Source of the DNA: an uncultured Eubacterium sp.
Lineage (GTDB): Bacteria; Bacillota; Clostridia; Lachnospirales; Lachnospiraceae
Length of the DNA stretch: 25,035 nt
Assembly: GCA_910584595.1 (NCBI GenBank)
Contig: CAJUBQ010000066.1
Coordinates: forward strand, 1 to 25,035
Direction: 5' to 3'
This document shows positions 1-7,942 of the stretch, piece by piece. Every line of letters begins with the position of its first letter. Positions within the stretch are counted from its first letter, which is position 1. The notes below the pieces were generated by a model. It ran no database searches and was not told the origin of the DNA. It was given only the letters and a program-made list of their open reading frames with translations. Position numbers and translations under genes: made by a program.

Positions 1-300
1 CTTTAGCTGCTGGCAACAGCCAGGGCGAACTAGGCGGCGCGACCGTCCGGTTCCATAGTCTGGAAGCAGAATGCCTAGAACTTCTTACATTCTGGAAAAG
101 TCACAAACAGACAGGCCAATGCCTCCCATCCAGCGTCTGCATAGCCAATACGCAACACTTTTTTATGTAAATTGTTGTATTTTCTCTTAAGTTCGCGCCT
201 ATGGGGCAGCTCCCCACCATGCGGCGTCCGGGAGGCCCCAAAGCGCCCCTTTGCCTAAACTGTTGCTTTATTACTTGCCCCACCCCGTGAAAAGTAACTA
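1..300. other. Unassigned region, probably part of a structured RNA
   Basis: No convincing protein is seen here. On the plus strand, bases 1-100 fold well: a hairpin CTGGC/GCCAG (10-14 with 19-23), a hairpin TTCCA/TGGAA (51-55 with 61-65), and a 7-bp stem CAGAATG/CATTCTG (67-73 with 88-94). The loop of that last stem carries CCTAG (74-78), which can pair with CTAGG (30-34) to make a pseudoknot. A run of six T's at 159-164 could end such an RNA. Bases 196-250 are GC-rich and also form hairpins (TGGGG/CCCCA, 202-206 with 212-216). I compared it by eye with tmRNA, RNase P RNA, 6S RNA and common riboswitches and recognised none. The left end is cut by the window, and strand and boundaries are uncertain. 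Confidence 0.35.
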
Positions 301-330
301 TCGCAGAGCGATTTCTAATGGCTGGATACG

Positions 331-389
331 TAACAGTTCCATGGGTGATCGGAACGGTTATCTTTCCTGGCCGTAATTTTTCCAGGAAA
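331..389. other. Two adjacent inverted repeats upstream of the thioesterase promoter
   Basis: The first repeat pairs 331-340 (TAACAGTTCC) with 351-360 (GGAACGGTTA), ten positions with one A/G mismatch around a 10-base loop. The second pairs 363-370 (TTTCCTGG) with 382-389 (CCAGGAAA), eight perfect pairs around an 11-base loop. They lie just upstream of the -35 box at 402, so they could be operators or the 3' end of an upstream transcript. No long T-run follows the first, and only an AT-rich stretch follows the second. The role is unknown. Confidence 0.35.
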
Positions 390-401
390 TTGTCTTACAT
401 C

Positions 402-430
402 TTGAAATTGCGCACTCACTGTGGCATAAT
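402..430 (+). promoter_or_regulatory. Sigma-A type promoter for the thioesterase-polA operon
   Basis: TTGAAA (402-407) and CATAAT (425-430) are separated by exactly 17 bases, each one base from consensus. Transcription would begin near 437, giving a leader of about 50 bases before the first start codon at 485. It is the only clear promoter seen before polA. Confidence 0.65.
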
Positions 431-484
431 AACAGTTATGTACAAAAATACTGCAAACTAAAAGAAGATCAGGAAGGTGATTGC

Positions 485-973
485 ATGTCAGTAAAAGACA
501 CCAGAATTAAACCATACACAGGAGAAAAGATTAAAATCCACCCATATGAGCATACTGCACAGTATTATGAAACAGACCAGATGGGAATCATACACCATTC
601 CAATTATATTCGATGGATGGAAGAGGCCAGAATGGATCTGATGGACCAGATGGGGTTCAGCTACAAAGCAATGGAAGAGATGGAAATTATCAGTCCGGTG
701 CTTTCGGTGAAATGTGAGTATAAAAGCATGGTGCATTTTCGTGATACGGTCGTTATAGAGGCGAGGATGATTGATTACAACAGTGTGAAAATGAAAATTG
801 TTTATCGTATGACGGACAAAGAGACCGGGGAACTGCGTGCAGTCGCGCAAAGCGAACATTGTTTTTTGAATAACAGCGGAAAACCAATTTCTTTAAAACG
901 GTCTTATCCGGAGCTTGATACAAAGTTTTTTACTTTGTATGATGAAGACGGGGAAGAAATTACAGAAATTTAG
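485..973 (+). CDS. Acyl-CoA thioesterase, hotdog fold (YbgC/FadM/4HBT-like)
   Basis: This 162-residue protein belongs to the single-domain hotdog thioesterases that hydrolyse acyl-CoA or acyl-ACP thioesters in the cytoplasm. The family signature is clear at residues 27-41: YYETDQMGIIHHSNY, with Asp31 at the position of the catalytic aspartate of 4-hydroxybenzoyl-CoA thioesterase and His37/His38 beside it. It is followed by the usual long helix (RWMEEARMDLM). The length is slightly above the usual 130-150 residues because of an 18-residue N-terminal lead and a polar C-terminal tail. The start is supported by AGGAAGGTGA four bases upstream. It is the first gene of the operon, 23 bases ahead of polA. 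The physiological substrate cannot be told from sequence. Confidence 0.88.
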   Translation: MSVKDTRIKPYTGEKIKIHPYEHTAQYYETDQMGIIHHSNYIRWMEEARMDLMDQMGFSYKAMEEMEIISPVLSVKCEYKSMVHFRDTVVIEARMIDYNSVKMKIVYRMTDKETGELRAVAQSEHCFLNNSGKPISLKRSYPELDTKFFTLYDEDGEEITEI

Positions 974-996
974 CAATTGAAATAAAGGAGTCATCC

Positions 997-3666
997 ATGA
1001 GCGAAAAGCTGGTTTTGATCGATGGACATAGTATATTAAACAGAGCCTTTTTTGGAATTCCGGATTTGTCGAATTCCGAAGGTCTGCATACAAATGCGGT
1101 ATACGGATTTCTGAATATTTTATTTCGTATTATGGAAGAAGAGCAGCCGGATTATCTGACCGTCGCATTTGATGTAAGTGCGCCGACATTTCGTCACGAG
1201 ATGTATGCAGAATATAAAGGGACGAGAAAGCCGATGGCTGCCGAGCTGCGCGAGCAGGTGCCGGTCATGAAGGAAATGCTGAAGGCGATGGGCGTTACCA
1301 TCGTGGAAAAGGCAGGGTATGAGGCGGATGATCTGCTTGGTACGATTGCAAAACGCGCAGAAGCACAAGGGATGCTTGTTTCGGTTGTGTCCGGCGACAG
1401 GGATTTGCTGCAGCTTGCGTCGGAGCGTATTAAAATCCGTATTCCAAAGACAAAAAAGACCGGGACTGAGGTAGAAGATTATTATGCGAAACAGGTAATG
1501 GAAAAATACAGCGTGACACCGGAAGAATTTATTGATGTGAAAGCGCTGATGGGCGATTCTTCGGATAATGTGCCGGGAGTGCCCGGAATCGGTGAAAAAA
1601 CAGCGGTTAAAATCATCAGCCAATATGGAAGCATCGAGAATGCATATGCACATATTGACGATATGCCAAAATCAAAAGTGCGGGAATCTTTCCGTGAAAA
1701 TTATGAGAAGGCCCGGTTTTCTAAAAAGCTTGTTACTATAGAGACGAATGCGGATATAGCCTATGATGCTGCGCAGGCAAAGCTTGGAAATTTATATACG
1801 CCGCAGGCATATGAACTTTGCAAGCGTCTGGAATTTAAAAATATGCTGACGCGGTTCCAGGGACAAAATGAGATGGCAAATCAAAATCCGATGAAAGATT
1901 GTTTTCAAAAAGTTACGGATGCTGCGCAGGCAGAACGGATTTTTGAAATGCTGGAGAATGCGCAAACATGCGCGGTATGGTTTGTTGAAGAAAAGGGCGT
2001 TATTTATGGAGCGGCAGCCGCTCTTTCAGAAAAGGAAGTCTATTTTATTTCATGTGCACAGGCGGATCAAAAGGCAGATGCCGCGCTTTTATCTGATAAA
2101 GAATTATGCAGCAGGCTTGCAAAAGTGATGACGTCAGGAAATCTTGTGGCGTCTTTTGATATCAAACATGTATTAAAATTTGTGGACATCCCTGCGCAGA
2201 AGCAGTTATTTGATGTTACAATAGCGGCTTATTTGCTGAATCCTTTGAAAAATGCATATCATTATGAAGATCTTGCAAAAGACTATCTGGGCGAGATGTT
2301 TCCTTCCCGAGCGGATTTGCTTGGAAAATTGTCTTATGAAACGGCGATGCAGACACAGCCGCAGGAGTTTTTAGAGGCCGTCTGCTATCCGGCATATACA
2401 GCGCTCAAGACGATGGGTATTTTGGAGCAAAAGCTGAAAGAAGCAGGTATGCAGCAGTTATTTTCAGAGATCGAAATGCCATTGGTTTATACGCTGTCCG
2501 ATATGGAAAAAGAGGGCATCCGCTGCGAAGCGGCTGCGCTGGAAGAGTATGGGAGAAAGCTGCAAGAGCGTATTACGGAATTAGAAACCGTGATTTATGA
2601 AGGAGCCGGTGAAACATTTAATATCAATTCACCAAAGCAGCTCGGCGTGATTTTATTTGAAAAACTGAAAATGCCATATGGAAAAAAGACGAAAACAGGA
2701 TATTCCACTGCGGCAGATGTACTGGATAAGCTGGCGCCGGAATATCCGCTCGTCGCACAAATCTTAGAATACCGTCAGCTGGCAAAGCTAAAGTCGACGT
2801 ATGCGGACGGACTGGCGGCATTTATCGGGGCGGATGGGCGGATTCATACGACGTTTAACCAGACGATTACGGCGACCGGACGCTTAAGCAGCGCCGAGCC
2901 AAATCTGCAAAATATTCCAATTCGTATGGAATTAGGACGGCTGATTCGGAAAGTGTTTTTGCCGAGAGAAGGCTGTGTATTTTTAGATGCGGATTATTCG
3001 CAGATTGAGCTGCGGGTATTGGCGCATATGTCGGCGGATGAAAATCTGATTCAGGCATACAAAGAAGCGCAGGATATCCACCGGATGACGGCGTCTCAGG
3101 TGTTCCATATTCCATTCGAGGAAGTAACAGACTTACAGCGCAGAAATGCAAAGGCCGTAAACTTTGGAATCGTATATGGAATCAGTTCTTTTGGACTGAG
3201 CCAGGATTTAAGCATTACCAGAAAAGAAGCACAAGATTATATCGAACAGTATTTTCACACATATCCGGGCGTAAAGGCGTTTTTAGATCAAATGGTAAAA
3301 GAAGCAAAAGAAACCGGAAAAGTTGTTTCGATGTTTGGCCGCATTCGTCCGGTGCCGGAGTTAAAGTCAAGTAATTTTATGCAGCGGTCATTTGGCGAGC
3401 GTGTGGCGATGAATTCTCCGATTCAGGGTACGGCTGCAGATATCATTAAGATTGCTATGAACCGGGTGCATGACAGACTTTTGGCAGATGGGTTAAAATC
3501 CAGACTGATTTTGCAGGTGCACGACGAACTGCTTGTAGAGACGTTTCAGGAAGAGGTAGAGCAGGTATCAGAAATATTGGAACAGGAGATGCATCATGCG
3601 GCGGATTTGGCGGTTTCGCTGGAAATTGATATGCATTCCGGTACGAACTGGTATGAGGCAAAGTAG
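997..3666 (+). CDS. polA: DNA polymerase I
   Basis: An 889-residue family A DNA polymerase for Okazaki fragment processing and repair. The N-terminal 5'-nuclease domain (about 1-290) has its acidic metal-binding motifs GYEADDLLG (107-115), SGDRD (132-136) and MGDSSDN (185-191), followed by the helix-hairpin-helix GVPGIGEKTA. The middle domain (about 305-480) corresponds to the 3'-5' exonuclease, but the DxE of Exo I is replaced by VWFVEEKG, so proofreading is probably lost, as in many Gram-positive PolA proteins. The polymerase domain has motif A DADYSQIELR (catalytic Asp666), motif B RRNAKAVNFGIVYG (715-728; Lys719, Phe723, Tyr727) and motif C VHDE (His842, Asp843, Glu844). Phe723 is the residue type that discriminates against dideoxynucleotides. 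AAAGGAG sits six bases before the ATG. Confidence 0.98.
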   Translation: MSEKLVLIDGHSILNRAFFGIPDLSNSEGLHTNAVYGFLNILFRIMEEEQPDYLTVAFDVSAPTFRHEMYAEYKGTRKPMAAELREQVPVMKEMLKAMGVTIVEKAGYEADDLLGTIAKRAEAQGMLVSVVSGDRDLLQLASERIKIRIPKTKKTGTEVEDYYAKQVMEKYSVTPEEFIDVKALMGDSSDNVPGVPGIGEKTAVKIISQYGSIENAYAHIDDMPKSKVRESFRENYEKARFSKKLVTIETNADIAYDAAQAKLGNLYTPQAYELCKRLEFKNMLTRFQGQNEMANQNPMKDCFQKVTDAAQAERIFEMLENAQTCAVWFVEEKGVIYGAAAALSEKEVYFISCAQADQKADAALLSDKELCSRLAKVMTSGNLVASFDIKHVLKFVDIPAQKQLFDVTIAAYLLNPLKNAYHYEDLAKDYLGEMFPSRADLLGKLSYETAMQTQPQEFLEAVCYPAYTALKTMGILEQKLKEAGMQQLFSEIEMPLVYTLSDMEKEGIRCEAAALEEYGRKLQERITELETVIYEGAGETFNINSPKQLGVILFEKLKMPYGKKTKTGYSTAADVLDKLAPEYPLVAQILEYRQLAKLKSTYADGLAAFIGADGRIHTTFNQTITATGRLSSAEPNLQNIPIRMELGRLIRKVFLPREGCVFLDADYSQIELRVLAHMSADENLIQAYKEAQDIHRMTASQVFHIPFEEVTDLQRRNAKAVNFGIVYGISSFGLSQDLSITRKEAQDYIEQYFHTYPGVKAFLDQMVKEAKETGKVVSMFGRIRPVPELKSSNFMQRSFGERVAMNSPIQGTAADIIKIAMNRVHDRLLADGLKSRLILQVHDELLVETFQEEVEQVSEILEQEMHHAADLAVSLEIDMHSGTNWYEAK

Positions 3667-3695
3667 ATAAAAAAGAAACGGTCAGGGTGAACGGA

Positions 3696-6600
3696 ATGAA
3701 ATTTATTGGAATTACGGGCGGTGTCGGTGCTGGAAAGTCTACCATACTTGCCTATCTGAGAAAAAATTACAGGGTTAGGACGCTGATTGCAGATGAGGTC
3801 GCCCATGAAATTATGGAACCGGGCTACGATTGCTATGTAAGGCTTCAAAAAGAGTTTGCGCAGGAGAAAATATGGCTTCATAACGGCAGATTTCACAGGC
3901 AGCGTTTGGCAGAGATTATCTTTGCGGACGAGGAAAAGAGGGAGCGGTTAAACAGCATTGTCCACCCTGCAGTAAAAGAATATATTTTAAAGGAAGTGGA
4001 AAAAGAACGCAGGAGCGGTTCGACGGATTATGTCGTGCTGGAGGCGGCGTTATTAATCGAAGACGGTTACGGGCAGATCTGCGATGAGTTATGGTATGTC
4101 TATGTGACGGAGGAAAACCGCAGACAGCGCCTGATCGAGACGCGGGGCTATTCGGATGAAAAAATAGAGCAGATATTTGCGGCACAGCTTTCCGAAGGGG
4201 AGTACCGCAGGCATTGCCAGGTGGTCATAGATAATAACGGACCGATTGCGCAGGTTTATTTGCAGCTGGCGCAGCTTTTAAATGATAAAGGAGACAGAAG
4301 CATGGAAAGAGCACTCGGACGGGAGGACAGACAAAAGGACACACAAAAGGAGGAAGAGCTGCAATACGTATTCGGACTGGATATCGGTACGCGCAATGTG
4401 GTAGGTACGGTAGGATATAAAAAAGAGAAAGAATTTATAGTAGTGGCACAGTATGCAATGGAGCATGAGACGAGAGCTATGCTGGATGGGCAGATTCATG
4501 ATATCGGCCGTGTCGGGCGCACAATTTCTGTCATTAAAGAAAAGCTGGAAGACCAGATCGGACAAGAGCTGACGGAAGTATGCATCGCAGCAGCCGGACG
4601 TGTGTTGAAAACAGTAACGACATATGTAGAATATGAGTTCCCGGAAGAAACAGTCGTGACAGGCGAACATATTCATACATTGGACCTGCTTGGTGTAGAT
4701 AAAGCGGCACAGGAGTTAAAAGAAGCAAACGATACCAAATATAAGTTTTACTGTGTTGGCTATTCGGTTATGAAATATTATATTAATGATGAAATATTTT
4801 CTAATCTGGAAAGTCATAAAGCAGATAAGATTTCAGAAAAAATTATTGTGACGTTTCTGCCGGAGGATGTTGTTGACGGGCTGTATATGGCTGTTGGATT
4901 TGCGGGGCTTACCGTGGCAAATATGACGTTGGAGCCGATTGCCGCGATTGATGTGGCAATCCCGGAAAATTTCCGTATGCTGAATATCGCGCTTGTGGAC
5001 GTTGGCGCCGGAACCTCAGATATTTCATTGACAAGAGACGGCAGTATTATTGCTTATGGTATGATTCCGTTTGCAGGAGACGAGCTGACGGAGATGATCG
5101 TACAGCATTATCTGGTTGATTTTAAAATGGCAGAGCATATCAAATTGTCGGCAGCTACGGACGATGAAATTGAATTTGAAGATATAATGAGCTTAAAGCA
5201 TACGATCAAGGCAGAAGAAGTGTGGAAGCTGACAGAACCGCTGGTAGATAAAATGACGACAGATGTAGCAGCCAAAATTAAAGAGCTGAACGGAGATCAA
5301 AGTGTCAGCGCCACGTTTATTGTAGGCGGCGGCGGAAAGATTCATGGATTTGATGAGATGCTTGCCAAAAAACTGGAGCTGCCGCAGGAGCGTGTAGCGC
5401 TGCGCGGGGAGGAAGTGTTAAAAGAAGTTACCTTTGTGCAGGATGATATTATTAAAGATCCGCTGCTTGTGACGCCTATCGGTATCTGTCTGAATTATTA
5501 CGAGCAGAAAAATAACTTTATTATGGTTCGCTTTAATGGGGAACGGCTGAAACTATATGACAATAATAAGCTGACGATTGTAGATGCTGCAATTCAGGCC
5601 GGATTTCCGAATGACCAGCTGTTTCCTAAGCGCGGCAGGGAGATAAATTTTACAGTCAATGGCAGACCGCGCATCGTAAGAGGAGACGCCGGAGAGGCTG
5701 CGATTATCCGTATGAATGACCGTCCTGCCTCCATTAATACACCAATCGAACCAAACTGCGAGATTACGATTGAACCTTCTACGGCCGGCAGAGAAGCGCA
5801 TTATCTGGTCGGGCAGCTGGAAGAATATCATAGCTCTACGATTACGTTTGAAGTGAATGGGAAACTGATTACCTGCCCGCGTTATGTTGAGGTAAACGGT
5901 GTTTTAGAGCCGCCGACTTATGAAATCAAAGAACATGACGCGATTATAACAAGAAGCTTTTATACGGTAGCCCAGCTCGCGGAATTTATGGATGTAGAGC
6001 TGGATATGGACGCGGATATTTTAGTCAACAACCGTGTAGAAGACATGCAGGCGCTTGTATATGAGAATTTCAGTGTGGACTGGAAGGTGATTTCTTACCG
6101 TTCTACGCCTCAGGACGTATATCCGGATGCGCCTGCAAAAAAATCGCCGCAGCCTGCGGCAAAAGAGGAACAGCCGAAGGAACGTATCGAAGGACCGGTT
6201 GGAATTAAAATGCTGCCGCAAAATGATTTGGAATCTGAACAGACATTTTCAGAGATGCCGGCAGAATTGCCGCCGCTGCCGGAGCTTACAGACATGAGTC
6301 AGGCGCCTGAGTCGGCAGAAAAGGCGGTGATTCCTCCTGAAAGTCCGGCAGAAAAAACAGAGCAAACAGCAAACACGGCAGTCCCGCCTGTAAATGCGGA
6401 AGTATTGCTGGATGTTGTAAAAGATACACTGGCTGGAACACCGGCAGAGGCAGCCTATACAGGGCCGGCCTCCGCAGCATCGCCGGTTCGGGAGGATGTT
6501 CCGTTTTATGCAGCACAGGCACAGGAGCAGCAGCCGGCGGAGGAACCTGCTGAGCCATCTTGTCAGGTTATCGTAAATGGTGAAACGATTACGATGAAGC

Positions 6601-6764
6601 AGAAAAAAGAATATATTTTTGTCGATATTTTTGATTATATTTTATTTGATTTGTCACAATCACGCGGACGGATGCTTGTTACACAGGTAAACGGCGAAGA
6701 TGCGCAATATACGCAGCCGCTACAGCCGGGAGATAAGATTGACATTTATTGGAAGGATAACTGA
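3696..6764 (+). CDS. coaE: Dephospho-CoA kinase read in frame into an FtsA/actin-like protein
   Basis: One open frame of 1022 residues carries two normally separate proteins. Residues 1 to about 200 are CoaE, which phosphorylates dephospho-CoA in the last step of CoA synthesis: MKFIGITGGVGAGKST holds the P-loop (GGVGAGKS, 8-15), and DEVAHEIMEPG follows. Residues 203-1022 form an FtsA/PilM-like actin-fold protein: phosphate 1 motif GLDIGTRNV (Asp229), phosphate 2 motif VDVGAGTSD (Asp435), adenosine motif VGGGGKIHG (from 543). Beta-rich domains follow, then an Ala/Pro/Glu-rich linker (about 805-955) and a C-terminal beta-grasp-like domain. ATG 3696 is preferred over GTG 3687, since AGGGTGA is correctly placed and CoaE proteins begin at MKFIGITGG. 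Residue 203 is Met (4302) with its own excellent ribosome site. The chain may be a true fusion, or two genes merged by a lost base (see findings). The actin-like part is probably envelope- or division-related; its exact role is unknown. Confidence 0.85.
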   Translation: MKFIGITGGVGAGKSTILAYLRKNYRVRTLIADEVAHEIMEPGYDCYVRLQKEFAQEKIWLHNGRFHRQRLAEIIFADEEKRERLNSIVHPAVKEYILKEVEKERRSGSTDYVVLEAALLIEDGYGQICDELWYVYVTEENRRQRLIETRGYSDEKIEQIFAAQLSEGEYRRHCQVVIDNNGPIAQVYLQLAQLLNDKGDRSMERALGREDRQKDTQKEEELQYVFGLDIGTRNVVGTVGYKKEKEFIVVAQYAMEHETRAMLDGQIHDIGRVGRTISVIKEKLEDQIGQELTEVCIAAAGRVLKTVTTYVEYEFPEETVVTGEHIHTLDLLGVDKAAQELKEANDTKYKFYCVGYSVMKYYINDEIFSNLESHKADKISEKIIVTFLPEDVVDGLYMAVGFAGLTVANMTLEPIAAIDVAIPENFRMLNIALVDVGAGTSDISLTRDGSIIAYGMIPFAGDELTEMIVQHYLVDFKMAEHIKLSAATDDEIEFEDIMSLKHTIKAEEVWKLTEPLVDKMTTDVAAKIKELNGDQSVSATFIVGGGGKIHGFDEMLAKKLELPQERVALRGEEVLKEVTFVQDDIIKDPLLVTPIGICLNYYEQKNNFIMVRFNGERLKLYDNNKLTIVDAAIQAGFPNDQLFPKRGREINFTVNGRPRIVRGDAGEAAIIRMNDRPASINTPIEPNCEITIEPSTAGREAHYLVGQLEEYHSSTITFEVNGKLITCPRYVEVNGVLEPPTYEIKEHDAIITRSFYTVAQLAEFMDVELDMDADILVNNRVEDMQALVYENFSVDWKVISYRSTPQDVYPDAPAKKSPQPAAKEEQPKERIEGPVGIKMLPQNDLESEQTFSEMPAELPPLPELTDMSQAPESAEKAVIPPESPAEKTEQTANTAVPPVNAEVLLDVVKDTLAGTPAEAAYTGPASAASPVREDVPFYAAQAQEQQPAEEPAEPSCQVIVNGETITMKQKKEYIFVDIFDYILFDLSQSRGRMLVTQVNGEDAQYTQPLQPGDKIDIYWKDN
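4287..4304 (+). promoter_or_regulatory. Internal ribosome binding site and start for the FtsA-like part
   Basis: AAAGGAG (4287-4293) lies eight bases before ATG 4302, which is in the same frame as coaE. This is as good as any ribosome site in the window, so an independent 820-residue FtsA-like protein (4302-6764) is probably made whether or not a fusion is also made. The first residues after this Met (MERALGREDRQKDTQKEEE) are polar and low in complexity, as expected for a free N-terminus rather than a domain interior. Confidence 0.7.
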
Positions 6765-6765
6765 T

Positions 6766-7563
6766 ATGGAATTATGTAGTATTGCAAGCGGCAGCAGCGG
6801 TAATTGTATCTGTGTCGGCACGCAGGAGTCTCATTTGCTTGTAGATGCAGGAATCAGCGGAAAACGGATTGAAACAGGGTTAAATTCAGTAGGATTGAAA
6901 ACGAGTGAGATGGAGGCAATTCTCATTACCCATGAGCATATTGACCATATCGCAGGTCTTGGCGTGCTGGCGAGGCGTTACGGACTTCCGATCTATGGGA
7001 CAAAAGGGACGTTGGACGCGATACGTATGGTAAAGTCTGTTGGAAAAATCGATGAGGATTTGCTGCACCCGATTGTTCCAGGGCAGGAATTTCAGATAGG
7101 GGATATGATGGTGCATCCGATTTCCATTTCTCATGATGCGGCAGATCCGGTCGCTTATATTATGAAAACGGAAAGCAAAAAAATCGGGGTGATTACAGAT
7201 CTTGGAACGTATGACGACAGTCTTGTGGAAAAGCTGCAAAATATGGATATTTTACTGCTGGAAGCGAATCATGATGTGCGTATGCTTCAGACAGGCAGTT
7301 ATCCGTATCCGCTAAAGCAGCGTATTTTAGGCGACAGAGGGCATTTATCCAATGTGCTGTCCGGCCGGCTGCTTGGCCGGCTGCTGCATGACCGGTTTCG
7401 GGCAGTGATACTTGGGCATCTGAGCAAGGAAAATAATTTTGCGGAGCTTGCTTATGAGACGGTGCGGCTGGAAGTATCAATGGGAGAAAATCCTTACAAA
7501 GGGGACGATTTTCCAATTTATGTGGCAAAACGCCAGGAAGTCTCACAGATGTTTTGCGCATGA
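6766..7563 (+). CDS. MBL-fold metallo-hydrolase, WalJ/YycJ-like
   Basis: This 265-residue protein has the metallo-beta-lactamase fold. The metal motif THEHIDH (His56, His58, Asp60, His61) is intact, preceded by the glycine-rich SIASGSSGNC start typical of the YycJ/WalJ branch and followed by the SHDAADP segment. Family members are nucleases or phosphodiesterases acting on nucleic acid, and YycJ is linked to cell wall signalling and replication in Bacillus. The start at 6766 is chosen because it begins the conserved N-terminus and has AAGGA nine bases upstream; a longer frame to 6700 lies inside the preceding gene. It starts one base after the stop of the FtsA-like gene, so translation is probably coupled. 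Confidence 0.88.
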   Translation: MELCSIASGSSGNCICVGTQESHLLVDAGISGKRIETGLNSVGLKTSEMEAILITHEHIDHIAGLGVLARRYGLPIYGTKGTLDAIRMVKSVGKIDEDLLHPIVPGQEFQIGDMMVHPISISHDAADPVAYIMKTESKKIGVITDLGTYDDSLVEKLQNMDILLLEANHDVRMLQTGSYPYPLKQRILGDRGHLSNVLSGRLLGRLLHDRFRAVILGHLSKENNFAELAYETVRLEVSMGENPYKGDDFPIYVAKRQEVSQMFCA

Positions 7564-7605
7564 TTTACAAGGCATAAGGCAAATAAAAGAAAGAGAGAAA
7601 ATGGA

Positions 7606-7902
7606 ATGGAACAGGCAGCAGAAAAACGGTCAGATAAAACGATTATTACAGTGCTTGGTAAAGATACGGTAGGGATTATTGCAAAAGTCTGCACCTATTT
7701 ATCAGAAAAAAATATTAATGTTCTGGATATTTCCCAGACGATTGTGCAAGGTTATTTTCATATGATGATGATTGTAGAAATGAACGATTCCGAAGTATCG
7801 TTTTCAAATTGCTCCAAAGAGCTGGATAAAATTGGAGAAGCAATCGGCGTCAGCATCAAATGCCAAAAAGAAGAGATTTTTGAAAAAATGCACCGGATTT
7901 AA
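7606..7902 (+). CDS. ACT domain protein (UPF0237 family)
   Basis: A 98-residue protein consisting of one ACT domain. The core begins TIITVLGKDTVGIIAKVCTYL, the usual beta-alpha start with a ligand-contacting glycine, and continues with a second alpha-beta unit and a charged tail. ACT domains bind small molecules, commonly amino acids, and act as dimers or oligomers. The next gene encodes a UPF0210/PFL protein, and this pairing is widely conserved in Firmicutes, so the ACT protein is probably its regulatory partner. The ribosome site is weak (AGAGAG about 8-10 bases upstream). An overlapping ATG at 7601 is in another frame. The ligand is not known. Confidence 0.88.
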   Translation: MEQAAEKRSDKTIITVLGKDTVGIIAKVCTYLSEKNINVLDISQTIVQGYFHMMMIVEMNDSEVSFSNCSKELDKIGEAIGVSIKCQKEEIFEKMHRI

Positions 7903-7942
7903 AAATATGAGAGAAAGGAAAAGCTGTAACGGCGGATTTCCC

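Noticed and set aside
1..174. Plus-strand open frame entering from the left edge, ending near 174
   Set aside because: Fifty-odd residues with no recognisable protein pattern, and the same bases form RNA stems; the end of a real protein cannot be excluded but is not supported.
101..283. Minus-strand 60-residue open frame
   Set aside because: It lies in the hairpin-rich region, has no ribosome site and no recognisable family pattern; more likely an accident of a structured RNA.
6886..7561. Minus-strand frames of about 120 residues opposite the WalJ-like gene
   Set aside because: Shadow frames of a well-supported gene, without ribosome sites or family similarity; the same holds for the other long antisense frames, such as 1120-1653, 11429-12004 and 23608-24174.
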